A stretch of 17,761 nt of DNA from Kordiimonadaceae bacterium (lineage in GTDB: Bacteria; Pseudomonadota; Alphaproteobacteria; Sphingomonadales; Emcibacteraceae). Below, piece after piece: positions 8,100 to 15,123 of the stretch (position 1 is its first letter; each line of letters starts with the position of its first letter). The translations under genes and the position numbers were made by a program. The notes under the pieces are model-generated. The model saw only the letters and a list, made by a program, of their open reading frames with translations. It made no database searches and was not told the origin of the DNA. Location: NCBI GenBank assembly GCA_024236295.1, contig JACKKT010000017.1, forward strand, positions 1 through 17,761, in the 5' to 3' direction.

Positions 8100-8732
8100 T
8101 TATTCTGCTTTTTCTTCTTCTGCGTCATTTGCTGTTTCAGCTTCTTCTGCTACTTCTTCTTCCTCAGCGTCAGCATTGACTGCGGCTTCAGCATCTTCTT
8201 CTTTTTCGAAGTAATCTTCTACTGCAAATTCTTCTTCTTTAAGATCTGCGGAAACGTCACCGCCGGCCGCCTGAATTTCAGCTTCAGCAGCTGAACGGGC
8301 AACATTCACAGTAACATTTACTTCGACTTCAGCGTGAAGGCGAAGGGCAATATCATAAAGGCCGAGAGTTTTAAGAGCCCGGTTAAGAATAACCTGGCTT
8401 TTATCAACTTTGTAACCGGCTTCTTCAAGTTCGACAGCAATGTCACGCGCTGAAACAGACCCAAAAAGCTGTCCGCTTTCACCGGCCTGACGGATCAGAA
8501 CAACAGAAACTTTATCCATTTTAGCAGCAATTGCTTCGGCTTCAGATTTTGCCTTAAGGTTATTGGCTTCGATTTCTTTGCGCTGTGCTTCAAAATGAGC
8601 AATATTGGCTTTGGTTGCACGAAGTGCTTTCTTTTGTGGTAAAAGAAAGTTGCGGGCATAGCCGTTTTTCACTTTTACTACATCACCGATTTGACCAAGA
8701 TTAGTTACGCGCTCAAGTAGGATAATATCCAT
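8100..8732 (-). CDS. rplI: 50S ribosomal protein L9 with long acidic tail
   Basis: Large-subunit protein that binds 23S rRNA near the L1 stalk and affects reading-frame fidelity. The N-terminal domain is canonical: MDIILLERVTNLGQIGDVV, then KNGYARNFLLP near residues 22-32, then a long connecting helix. The C-terminal domain ends near residue 150. The total is 210 residues against about 149 in E. coli. The extra roughly 50 residues after about 160 are about half Asp/Glu with Ala and Val, and are probably disordered. The DNA there is a low-complexity run of GAA, GAG and GCx codons. A strong AAGGAG overlaps the rpsR stop, 11 bases upstream. It is the last gene of rpsF-rpsR-rplI and is followed by a terminator. 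Confidence 0.97.
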   Translation of the reverse strand: MDIILLERVTNLGQIGDVVKVKNGYARNFLLPQKKALRATKANIAHFEAQRKEIEANNLKAKSEAEAIAAKMDKVSVVLIRQAGESGQLFGSVSARDIAVELEEAGYKVDKSQVILNRALKTLGLYDIALRLHAEVEVNVTVNVARSAAEAEIQAAGGDVSADLKEEEFAVEDYFEKEEDAEAAVNADAEEEEVAEEAETANDAEEEKAE

Positions 8733-8743
8733 AATGGTTCTCC

Positions 8744-9001
8744 TTATTGATTTACGTATGAAATAAGAGCCAGGTTACGGGCGCGTTTAATGGCTTTGGC
8801 AAGTTCGCGCTGCTTTTTGGCTGATACGGCAGTAATGCGGCTTGGCACGATTTTTCCACGCTCGGAAATGTAACGCGTAAGCAGACGAACATCCTTATAG
8901 TCAATTTTCTGGGCGTGTGAACCTGAAAACGGGCAGGTTTTACGACGACGGAAAAAAGGACGGCGTGCGCCGCCTTGTGATGATTGGCGATCGTTACTCA
9001 T
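8744..9001 (-). CDS. rpsR: 30S ribosomal protein S18
   Basis: Small-subunit protein that pairs with S6 on the platform of the 30S subunit. The 85 residues match the family. A basic N-terminus (RRPFFRRRKTCPF) is followed by the S18 core with IDYKDVRLLTRYISERGKI and SRITAVSAKKQRELAKAIKRAR. The ATG at 9001 overlaps the rpsF stop by one base (TAATG), which couples the two partners. rplI follows after 11 bases. The S6:S18 complex is known in several bacteria to repress its own mRNA; a candidate leader structure lies upstream of rpsF. Confidence 0.97.
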   Translation of the reverse strand: MSNDRQSSQGGARRPFFRRRKTCPFSGSHAQKIDYKDVRLLTRYISERGKIVPSRITAVSAKKQRELAKAIKRARNLALISYVNQ

Positions 9002-9387
9002 TATTCTTCCTCCTCCGAATAATCGTCATTTGATGAGAAATCGTCACGAGAACGACTGTCACGGTCTTTTGAACGAAGAACGACACTTTCACCGTCTTCA
9101 AATTCATCAACACGGATAGTCATATAACGGATGACATCTTCATGAAGACGGGCATTACGCTCAAGTTCAGCAATAGCGGCATGTGGCGCATCAATGTTCA
9201 GGTGAACATAATGGCCTTTTTTGTATTTTTTAATCCGGTAAGCAAGAGTACGAAGACCCCAAGACTCAGTCTTGGCAATTTTTCCGCCATTATCGGTCAC
9301 GATTTTGGCAAACTGGTCTGTTATCGCATCAACCTGTTGAGGTTGGATATCCTGCCTAGCGATATATGTATATTCATATAAAGACAT
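9001..9387 (-). CDS. rpsF: 30S ribosomal protein S6
   Basis: Small-subunit platform protein and partner of S18. The 128 residues contain the S6 fold: MSLYEYTYIARQDIQ at the start, WGLRTLAYRIKKYKKGHYV in the middle and RLHEDVIRYMTIRVDE near 80-95. The last 25 or so residues are rich in Ser, Arg, Asp and Glu and end in SEEEE, so the tail resembles the glutamate-tailed S6 of enterobacteria, where RimK adds glutamates. Whether that modification happens here is unknown. AAAGGA lies nine bases before the ATG. It is the first gene of the ribosomal operon, with a leader of about 100 bases. Confidence 0.97.
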   Translation of the reverse strand: MSLYEYTYIARQDIQPQQVDAITDQFAKIVTDNGGKIAKTESWGLRTLAYRIKKYKKGHYVHLNIDAPHAAIAELERNARLHEDVIRYMTIRVDEFEDGESVVLRSKDRDSRSRDDFSSNDDYSEEEE

Positions 9388-9412
9388 TTAGCAATTTCCT
9401 TTTGTTTTTTAC

Positions 9413-9461
9413 ATCGGGGTGGCAACGAATATCAAATAGCCACATTACTTTATTAACCGAT
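9413..9461 (-). ncRNA. Candidate structured rpsF leader (possible S6:S18 autoregulatory site)
   Basis: The rpsF 5' leader can fold into two nested helices. An outer helix pairs AUCGG (9461-9457) with CCGAU (9417-9413), and an inner helix pairs GUGGC (9443-9439) with GCCAC (9423-9419). The hairpin loop is 15 bases. The internal loop is lopsided, 13 bases on the 5' side and one C on the 3' side. The known S6:S18 leader motif is a hairpin with an asymmetric internal loop and an essential CCG on its 3' side, and ACCCCGA here could supply that. The position, 25 bases before the ATG, also fits. The pairing is seen directly; the function is inferred. Confidence 0.45.
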
Positions 9462-9490
9462 TATCCGCATGAAATTCACGGGAAGGGCGC

Positions 9491-9518
9491 AATATACATG
9501 AAACCTAAGGTAACGCAA
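9491..9518 (-). promoter_or_regulatory. Candidate promoter for rpsF-rpsR-rplI
   Basis: The minus strand reads TTGCGT (9518-9513), a 16-base spacer and TATATT (9496-9491, 5 of 6). The -35 starts CTTGCG, close to the CTTG core favoured by alphaproteobacterial housekeeping sigma factors. The predicted leader of about 100 bases would contain the nested rpsF leader structure in full. Confidence 0.45.
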
Positions 9519-9571
9519 GGGGTTTATGGGTATTTTTTTGTTTTTTTAAATAATATAAACGCTAACTTTTC

Positions 9572-9600
9572 TTGACAGACAAGGGCTATTTGATAAGAGT
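9572..9600 (+). promoter_or_regulatory. Candidate promoter for fabD
   Basis: A perfect -35 hexamer preceded by C (CTTGACA; hexamer at 9572-9577) lies 61-66 bases before the fabD start. The -10 is poor: at 16 to 17 bases spacing there is only TAAGAG or AAGAGT. A second possibility is TTGATA (9590-9595), 17 bases, GATAAA (9613-9618), which would give a very short leader. The exact -35 makes a fabD promoter likely here, but its -10 is not settled. Confidence 0.4.
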
Positions 9601-9637
9601 TTATAAATACAGGATAAAAAATAAGGACATATTTCAT

Positions 9638-10582
9638 ATGACAAGAGCATTTGTTTTTCCCGGTCAGGGAAGCCAAGCCGTTGGAATGGGGAAGGATTTG
9701 GCGGCAAGCTCAACGCATGCCCGTGCAGTGTTTGAAGAAGTGGATGATGCACTAGGACAGAATTTATCAGCCCTTATGTTTGAAGGTCCTATTGAGGATC
9801 TTACCCTCACCTATAATGCTCAACCGGCATTAATGGCATCCAGCATAGCGGTGGTTCGGGTGATGGAAAATGAGTTTGGATTAAAAATCACCAATTTGGC
9901 ATCCTATGTTGCCGGTCATTCGCTTGGTGAATATTCCGCACATGCGGCAGTCGGAACAATAAGTCTCTCTGATACTGCAAAACTTTTAAAACTTCGCGGC
10001 GAAGCCATGCAGCGTGCTGTTCCGGTTGGGGTCGGGGCCATGGCAGCCGTTATGGGGGCTGAATTTGCCGATATTGAGGCAATAGCCGTAGAAGCATCTC
10101 AGGGACAGGTGTGTACAGCAGCAAATGACAATGCCGACGGTCAGGTCGTGATCAGCGGGCATAAGGAAGCGGTTGAACGAGCCATGGAAATTGCAAAGGA
10201 ACGAGGCATCAAAAGGGCAGTTTTATTACCCGTAAGTGCACCGTTCCATTGTCCGCTGATGCAACCGGCTGCTGATGAAATGGCTTTAGCCCTTAATGCA
10301 ACGACGTTTAATGCTCCTTCGATACCCGTTATAACCAATGTAAGTGCCAAGGCGCAGAATGATCCTGAAATTTTACGGGAACAGCTGATTGATCAGATTA
10401 CCGGGCGCGTTCGCTGGCGGGAAAGTGTTCTTGAAATGGGGTCGCTCGGCGTTAGTGAAATAGTTGAACTTGGAACAGGAAAAGTGTTAAGTGGGCTGGT
10501 AAGGCGGATCAATAAGGATATTTCTGCATCCAGTCTACAGACGCTTGAAGATATAGAAGCGTTCGCAAAAGAAATAAAATAA
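9638..10582 (+). CDS. fabD: Malonyl-CoA:ACP transacylase
   Basis: Loads malonyl groups from CoA onto acyl carrier protein for fatty-acid elongation. The 314 residues match the family (309 in E. coli). The start is the ATG giving MTRAFVFPGQGSQ, with AAGGA ten bases upstream. The frame is open further upstream to 9572 but lacks family similarity there. The nucleophile is Ser95 in GHSLGEYS, and the catalytic His is His204 in SAPFHCPLM. The GQGSQ oxyanion loop is at 9-13. It opens the fabD-fabG-acpP-fabF cluster, with fabG 16 bases downstream. Product and partners are all in the same cluster. Confidence 0.97.
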   Translation: MTRAFVFPGQGSQAVGMGKDLAASSTHARAVFEEVDDALGQNLSALMFEGPIEDLTLTYNAQPALMASSIAVVRVMENEFGLKITNLASYVAGHSLGEYSAHAAVGTISLSDTAKLLKLRGEAMQRAVPVGVGAMAAVMGAEFADIEAIAVEASQGQVCTAANDNADGQVVISGHKEAVERAMEIAKERGIKRAVLLPVSAPFHCPLMQPAADEMALALNATTFNAPSIPVITNVSAKAQNDPEILREQLIDQITGRVRWRESVLEMGSLGVSEIVELGTGKVLSGLVRRINKDISASSLQTLEDIEAFAKEIK

Positions 10583-10598
10583 CTGGAGAAATTTATAA

Positions 10599-11336
10599 AT
10601 GTTTGATTTAACAGGAAAATGTGCGCTTATTACCGGTGCTTCAGGCGGACTTGGCAGCGCCATTGCCAGAACATTGCATGCGGCTGGTGCAAAAGTTGCG
10701 CTTTCCGGAACACGTGAAGAACCGTTAAAAACGTTGGCCGCCGAACTTGGTGAAAGGGCATATGTTGTGCCGGCAAATTTATCTGACCCGGAGAGTGTCG
10801 CAGCATTACCAGGCGCAGCAACAGCGGCAATGGGGGCAATCGACATTCTTGTTAATAATGCCGGCATTACCCGCGATAATATTTCAATGCGACTTAAGGA
10901 TTCCGATTGGGATGATGTGATGCAGGTCAATTTGAAAGCAGCCTTTAACCTTACCCAGGGTGTCATGCGGGGTATGATGAAAAAAAGGGCCGGGCGCATT
11001 ATCAATATAACATCCATCGTCGGCGTGACTGGTAATCCGGGACAAGTCAATTATGCTGCCTCTAAAGCGGGAATGATTGGTATGTCAAAAAGTTTTGCCC
11101 ATGAACTGGCCTCAAGAAATATTACCGTAAACTGTATTGCGCCGGGCTTTATTGAAAGCCCGATGACTGATGAATTAAGTGATGACCAAAAATCTTCGCT
11201 GCTTGCAAATGTACCGGCAGGTCGTTTGGGAAGGGCAGATGAGGTTGCTGCGGGGGTTTTGTACCTTGCCAGTGACGAAGCAGACTATGTCACCGGACAG
11301 ACTTTGCATATAAATGGTGGCATGGCGATGATTTAG
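10599..11336 (+). CDS. fabG: 3-oxoacyl-ACP reductase
   Basis: NADPH-dependent reductase that converts 3-ketoacyl-ACP to 3-hydroxyacyl-ACP in fatty-acid synthesis. The 245 residues form a classical short-chain dehydrogenase. The cofactor motif TGASGGLG is at 12-19, NNAG at 86-89, and the catalytic tetrad is Asn111, Ser139, Tyr152 and Lys156. The C-terminus ends GGMAMI, typical of FabG. GGAGA lies nine bases before the ATG. Position between fabD and acpP removes doubt about function, which SDR sequence alone would leave. It ends in TAG, and the last base of that stop starts a hairpin. Confidence 0.96.
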   Translation: MFDLTGKCALITGASGGLGSAIARTLHAAGAKVALSGTREEPLKTLAAELGERAYVVPANLSDPESVAALPGAATAAMGAIDILVNNAGITRDNISMRLKDSDWDDVMQVNLKAAFNLTQGVMRGMMKKRAGRIINITSIVGVTGNPGQVNYAASKAGMIGMSKSFAHELASRNITVNCIAPGFIESPMTDELSDDQKSSLLANVPAGRLGRADEVAAGVLYLASDEADYVTGQTLHINGGMAMI

Positions 11337-11373
11337 GGCTTTGCATTTCACGATTAATTGTGTTAGGAAGCCC
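11336..11373 (+). repeat. Hairpin after fabG, possible weak terminator or operator
   Basis: GGGCTT (11336-11341) pairs with AAGCCC (11368-11373) around a 26-base loop. Inside the loop lies CACGATTAATTGTG (11349-11362), a near-perfect palindrome that could extend the stem with three more pairs or act as a protein-binding site. No clean T tract follows, only GTTTTA ten bases on. It may partly end the fabD-fabG transcript before the acpP promoter. Confidence 0.35.
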
Positions 11374-11392
11374 CAAACTCTCGTTTTAGAGA

Positions 11393-11398
11393 TATAAT
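11393..11398 (+). promoter_or_regulatory. Candidate -10 element for acpP
   Basis: An exact TATAAT lies 51-56 bases before the acpP ATG, in the only sizeable gap of the fab cluster before fabF. There is no good -35 at 16-18 bases upstream (AGCCCC or GCCCCA). acpP usually needs much higher expression than its neighbours, so an extra promoter is expected here. The leader would hold AAGGA at 11437-11441, seven bases before the ATG. Confidence 0.4.
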
Positions 11399-11448
11399 GA
11401 ATGTTTAACTCAGGCTTTAATGAAAGTCTTTAATTTAAGGAATATGAA

Positions 11449-11682
11449 ATGAGCAATGTAGCTGAACGCGTTAAAAATATCGTTGTTGAACACCTTGGTG
11501 TTGATGAAGATAAAGTTACAGATTCTGCAAGCTTTATTGACGATCTTGGCGCAGATAGCCTTGATACTGTTGAACTGGTAATGGCATTTGAGGAAGAGTT
11601 CGGATGCGAAATTCCTGATGATGCTGCAGAAAAAATTCTTACTGTTCAAGACGCTATTAACTTCATTGAAGCCAATGGCTAA
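11449..11682 (+). CDS. acpP: Acyl carrier protein
   Basis: Small acidic carrier that holds growing acyl chains on phosphopantetheine for fatty-acid and lipid synthesis. The 77 residues (78 in E. coli) form the four-helix ACP fold. The phosphopantetheine attachment site is Ser37 in the motif GADSLDTVELV, followed by AFEEEFGCEIPDDAAEKI. AAGGA is seven bases before the ATG. It is set apart from fabG by 112 bases with a hairpin and a TATAAT, and from fabF by 142 bases with two hairpins. This fits the separate, high-level expression known for acpP. Confidence 0.98.
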   Translation: MSNVAERVKNIVVEHLGVDEDKVTDSASFIDDLGADSLDTVELVMAFEEEFGCEIPDDAAEKILTVQDAINFIEANG

Positions 11683-11703
11683 TTCCAGAGCATTGCTCTG
11701 AAT
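11683..11703 (+). repeat. First hairpin after acpP
   Basis: ATTCCAGAGC and GCTCTGAAT pair as a nine-base-pair stem with one bulged C and a three-base ATT loop (arms at about 11682-11691 and 11695-11703), starting at the acpP stop codon. The downstream bases are AT-rich (TTATTGA) but not a run of T. It could stabilise the 3' end of a short acpP mRNA. Confidence 0.5.
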
Positions 11704-11710
11704 TTATTGA

Positions 11711-11760
11711 GACCGCGAATCATGTTATCTATTTATTTGGATAAAATGATGCTCGCGGTC
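11711..11760 (+). terminator. Long hairpin between acpP and fabF, probable terminator or processing site
   Basis: GACCGCGA (11711-11718) pairs perfectly with TCGCGGTC (11753-11760). Inside it, after a two-base GC bulge on the right arm, ATCATGTTATC pairs with GATAAAATGAT with a single mismatch, around a ten-base AT-rich loop. In total 18 of 19 left-arm bases pair. The following TTGTTATGTC is only moderately T-rich, so this may be a leaky terminator or an RNase site that sets the acpP to fabF ratio. Confidence 0.55.
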
Positions 11761-11789
11761 TTGTTATGTCTGCCGTTTTTAGGTAGCAT
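11761..11789 (+). promoter_or_regulatory. Weak candidate promoter for fabF
   Basis: TTGTTA (4 of 6, 11761-11766), a 17-base spacer and TAGCAT (4 of 6, 11784-11789) lie directly after the long acpP hairpin. The leader would be about 28 bases. If the hairpin ends most acpP transcripts, fabF needs such a promoter, but the match is modest. Confidence 0.25.
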
Positions 11790-11824
11790 CAAATTCCATA
11801 AGTAAACAAAAAAAGGGTTAGCGA

Positions 11825-13090
11825 ATGAGACGAGTTGTTGTAACCGGATTGGGGCTGGTGACGCCGTTGGCGACTGGAGTAGAGGAAACCTGGAAACGTC
11901 TTATTGCCGGAGAAAGCGGCGCGGGGCCAATTACCAGATTCGATTCAGAAGGGCTTACAGCACAAGTGGCCTGTGAAGTCCCGCTCGGTGATGGAACAAA
12001 CGGAACATTTAATGCCGATGACTGGATGGATCCAAAAAACCGTAAACGGGTTGATGATTTTATTCTGTACGGCATGGCAGCAGCTGATATGGCTTTTGCT
12101 GATAGTGGCTATAAAGCCGAAACCATGGAACAAAAATGGCGTACCGGAGCATTAATTGGTTCCGGTATTGGCGGACTTCCTGGAATTCAGGATGAGAGCA
12201 TAAATATGTTTGAGCGCGGTGTGCGCCGTGTTAGCCCGCATTTTATACCACGTTGTCTTATAAATCTGGTGTCTGGTAACGTCTCAATTAAACATGGTCT
12301 GATGGGACCAAACCATGCCGTGGTGACGGCATGTGCAACCGGAACACACGCCATTGGCGATGCAGCCCGTCTTATTGCATTTGATGATGCTGATGTCATG
12401 ATTGCCGGTGGTGCAGAAGCGGCCATCTGCCGGGTTGGCGTAGCGGGGTTTAATCAGGCACGTGCCTTAAGCACCCATTTCAATGATACACCGACCAAAG
12501 CTTCAAGACCTTATGATAAGGACCGCGATGGATTTGTGATCGGTGAGGGTGCCGGAATGGTGATTTTGGAAGAATATGAGCATGCCAAAGCACGCGGTGC
12601 CAAAATTTACGGTGAGGTTGTTGGCTATGGCTTAAGTGGAGATGCGTACCATGTGACAGCCCCGTCGCCGGATGGCAGCGGTGGTTATCGCGCAATGGAA
12701 GCTGCGTTTAAACGCGCACAGATGGACCCGTCGGAAATAGGTTATGTCAATGCGCATGGAACGTCTACACCACTGGGTGATGAAATTGAATTTTCGGCTG
12801 TTAAGCGCCTGTTTGGCGATGCGGCATCATCCATTGCCATGTCATCGACAAAGTCGGCCATTGGACATTTGCTTGGGGCTGCCGGCGCGGTTGAGGCCGT
12901 TTTCAGTATTCTTGCTATGAACCGCGGTGAAATTCCACCGACACTGAATTTGGATAACCCATCAGAAGGTATTGAAGGCATCAATCTGGTTCCTCATGAA
13001 GCGCAGCAAAAATCAGGGATCAAAGCTGTGCTGTCAAACAGCTTTGGATTTGGCGGAACAAACGCTTCAGTAATTATTAAGGCGGTCTAG
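11825..13090 (+). CDS. fabF: 3-oxoacyl-ACP synthase II
   Basis: Condensing enzyme that joins malonyl-ACP to a growing acyl-ACP; FabF also tunes the unsaturated chain length with temperature in many bacteria. The 421 residues form a thiolase fold starting MRRVVVTGLGLVTPLA. The catalytic triad is Cys170 (VTACATGTHAIGDAARLI), His311 (NAHGTSTPLGD) and His348 (SAIGHLLGAAGA), with Lys343 nearby. The FGFGGTN loop lies close to the C-terminus. AAAGGG precedes the ATG. The gene ends in TAG, seven bases before mltG, so the two are probably cotranscribed. FabB was considered, but length and position favour FabF. Confidence 0.97.
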   Translation: MRRVVVTGLGLVTPLATGVEETWKRLIAGESGAGPITRFDSEGLTAQVACEVPLGDGTNGTFNADDWMDPKNRKRVDDFILYGMAAADMAFADSGYKAETMEQKWRTGALIGSGIGGLPGIQDESINMFERGVRRVSPHFIPRCLINLVSGNVSIKHGLMGPNHAVVTACATGTHAIGDAARLIAFDDADVMIAGGAEAAICRVGVAGFNQARALSTHFNDTPTKASRPYDKDRDGFVIGEGAGMVILEEYEHAKARGAKIYGEVVGYGLSGDAYHVTAPSPDGSGGYRAMEAAFKRAQMDPSEIGYVNAHGTSTPLGDEIEFSAVKRLFGDAASSIAMSSTKSAIGHLLGAAGAVEAVFSILAMNRGEIPPTLNLDNPSEGIEGINLVPHEAQQKSGIKAVLSNSFGFGGTNASVIIKAV

Positions 13091-13097
13091 CACCCTG

Positions 13098-14078
13098 ATG
13101 CAGGGGTTTAGAAAATATATTATACTTTTAATCGTTGGCAGCGTTGCATTTGCAGCGCTGTTTTCGTTTCTGACCTATCGTGCCTTTATGTCTCCCAATG
13201 GCGTAAAAGCCAATAGTGTGTTTCTGGTGCCCCCGGGCCAGGGGCTGATCCGTACTGCCCGACTGCTTAATGAAGCGGGCCTGATATCGAACAAGGATAT
13301 TTTCAGGGTTGGTGTGATGTTCAAGGGTCAGGAAAGGAATTTGAAAGCTGGGGAATTTTTAATCCCGCCAGGAGTATCCATGAATGACATTATGAATATT
13401 CTGGTCAAGGGCGAGGTCATTCAGCACCAGCTCACCATAGTAGAAGGGTGGACCAGCTGGCAGATTGAACAGTATTTAAACAGTCTTGATAATCTTGTGG
13501 ACCCGATTGAAGCCCCACCAATAGAGGGCAGTATATTACCGGAAAGCTATCATTATACCTATGGCACCAGCCGGTTTGACCTGCTTTCAAGAATGCAGGA
13601 TCAGCAACTTTTATTGCTTGACCAGCTATGGGATAATCGGGATCCAAATCTTCCTTTTACAAGTGTTGAAGAAGTTATCATCCTTGCTTCAATAGTGGAG
13701 AAGGAAACAGGTGTGGCAGGGGAGAGAAGCCATATAGCAGGCGTATTCATAAACCGGCTTAATCGCAACATGCGGCTTCAATCTGACCCGACTATAATTT
13801 ATGGCATTGATCCAAAAGGTTTTCTGGATCGGGGTTTGAGAAAAAGTGAAATTGAAAATAAGGACAATCCTTATAACACTTATCAGATTGATGGTCTGCC
13901 GCCGACGCCTATCTGCCATCCGGGAAGGGCGGCGATTGAGGCGGTTCTTCATCCAATGCAGACTGATGATATTTATTTTGTGGCAGATGGCACCGGCGGC
14001 CACGTTTTTTCCAAAACACTCGAAGAGCATCAAAAAAACGTGACCAGATGGCGCCAGATCGAAAGTAGCCGGAAATAA
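13098..14078 (+). CDS. mltG: Endolytic murein transglycosylase MltG
   Basis: Inner-membrane lytic transglycosylase of the YceG family that cuts nascent peptidoglycan strands. The 326 residues have an N-terminal membrane helix (about 7-26), a LysM-like region with EGWTSWQIEQYL near 116-127, and the catalytic block ASIVEKETG at about 197-205. A catalytic glutamate is expected there (201 or 203). RLQSDPTIIYG and IDGLPPTPICHPG follow, both typical of the family. There is no clear Shine-Dalgarno sequence next to the ATG, so translation probably depends on coupling to fabF, seven bases upstream. Its stop codon abuts the stop of the convergent cysK with no spacer. Confidence 0.95.
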   Translation: MQGFRKYIILLIVGSVAFAALFSFLTYRAFMSPNGVKANSVFLVPPGQGLIRTARLLNEAGLISNKDIFRVGVMFKGQERNLKAGEFLIPPGVSMNDIMNILVKGEVIQHQLTIVEGWTSWQIEQYLNSLDNLVDPIEAPPIEGSILPESYHYTYGTSRFDLLSRMQDQQLLLLDQLWDNRDPNLPFTSVEEVIILASIVEKETGVAGERSHIAGVFINRLNRNMRLQSDPTIIYGIDPKGFLDRGLRKSEIENKDNPYNTYQIDGLPPTPICHPGRAAIEAVLHPMQTDDIYFVADGTGGHVFSKTLEEHQKNVTRWRQIESSRK

Positions 14079-15044
14079 TTATTCTGCGGCTGTGGCCAAA
14101 ATATCTTCTTCCTGGTCCGATCCTTCATTAAGGTCTTCAAAAAGATAAGTTGAAAGATACCGCTCCCCCGTATCCGGGAGAAGAGCGAGAATAGATACTT
14201 TGCCTTCCGCTTTTATTGCCGTATTAAGGGCGGCGGCAACTGCGCCCCCGGCTGAAAGTCCAACAAATATACCTTCTTCGGCAGCCAGACGTAATGCCAT
14301 ATTTTTTGCTTCTTCATCAGTTACCGGTTCAATAATATCAATAACATCCGGGTTTAGGATATCAGGCATAAAATTTGGGCCGACTCCTTGAATTTTATGA
14401 GGGTTCCATTCTTTTCCTTTAAGCAATTGTGAGGGGGAGGGTTCAAAACCAACAATATTGATTTCCGGTCTTTTTTCCTTAATCGCTTCACCAATACCGG
14501 TAATGGTACCGCCAGACCCCCAGCCGCAGACGATGAAATCCAGCGGCAGATTTTCAAAATCTTTTAAAATTTCCGGTGCTGTTGTCTCACGGTGGGCACG
14601 CGGGTTGGCCGGGTTTTCAAATTGTCGGGTTAAGAACCAGCCATTTTTTTGGGCAAGCTCTTCGGCATGACGGACCATGCCACTGGCTTTTTCGGCTGCT
14701 GGTGTAAGTATTACCTTTGCGCCCAGGGCACGCATGATTTTCCGACGTTCAATGGAAAAACTTTCTACCATCGTGGCGACAAACGGGTATCCTTTGGCGG
14801 CACAGACCATGGCCAGGGCGATGCCCGTATTTCCGGAAGTGGCTTCAATAACGGTTTGGCCCGGTTTTAAGGCGCCAGAGCGTTCAGCGTCCTCAATAAT
14901 GGCGCGGGCGAGGCGGTCTTTTACGGATCCACCAGGGTTCATGCTTTCCAGTTTTACATATAGATCAACCCCTTTTGGGGCAATGCGGGTTAATTTAACA
15001 ATGGGTGTGTTGCCGATTGTTTCTGTTATATTCTGATAAATCAT
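14079..15044 (-). CDS. cysK: Cysteine synthase (O-acetylserine sulfhydrylase)
   Basis: PLP enzyme that makes cysteine from O-acetylserine and sulfide. About 321 residues. The PLP lysine is Lys42 in NPGGSVKDR. The substrate loop EATSGNTG, the glycine-rich phosphate site GWGSGGTITG and the C-terminal PDTGERYLST are all present. The start is the second of two adjacent ATGs, with AGGAG seven bases upstream; the first ATG (15047) would leave only four bases. The frame also extends to 15071 but that ATG lies before the AGGAG. About 150 bases separate it from the divergent HxlR regulator. A cystathionine beta-synthase-like role is possible for this fold, but length and motifs fit CysK best. Confidence 0.93.
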   Translation of the reverse strand: MIYQNITETIGNTPIVKLTRIAPKGVDLYVKLESMNPGGSVKDRLARAIIEDAERSGALKPGQTVIEATSGNTGIALAMVCAAKGYPFVATMVESFSIERRKIMRALGAKVILTPAAEKASGMVRHAEELAQKNGWFLTRQFENPANPRAHRETTAPEILKDFENLPLDFIVCGWGSGGTITGIGEAIKEKRPEINIVGFEPSPSQLLKGKEWNPHKIQGVGPNFMPDILNPDVIDIIEPVTDEEAKNMALRLAAEEGIFVGLSAGGAVAAALNTAIKAEGKVSILALLPDTGERYLSTYLFEDLNEGSDQEEDILATAAE

Positions 15045-15123
15045 CATGTTTCTCCTAAAATAAATCTGCATTTAAAATTAAGTTTCAACGATCAATGACC
15101 GTCATGTTTGCAATTTTACGGAG

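Noticed and set aside
8100..8240. TTCTTCTTC-like runs suggesting a tandem repeat locus
   Set aside because: The runs are irregular and explained by Glu/Ala codons in the L9 tail; no fixed repeat unit is present.
8025..8294. Phe/Cys-rich plus-strand frame of 89 codons that looks like a small membrane protein
   Set aside because: It is the reverse of the acidic rplI tail (GAA codons read as TTC) and crosses the rplI terminator.
10535..11050. Open frame of 171 codons on the minus strand
   Set aside because: It lies wholly antisense to the end of fabD and to fabG, which have complete family motifs; the translated product shows no recognisable family.
15095..15105. Short palindrome ATGAC-C-GTCAT between cysK and the HxlR gene
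   Set aside because: Five-base arms are expected by chance in a region this size, and no second copy is seen; it is left out as an operator.
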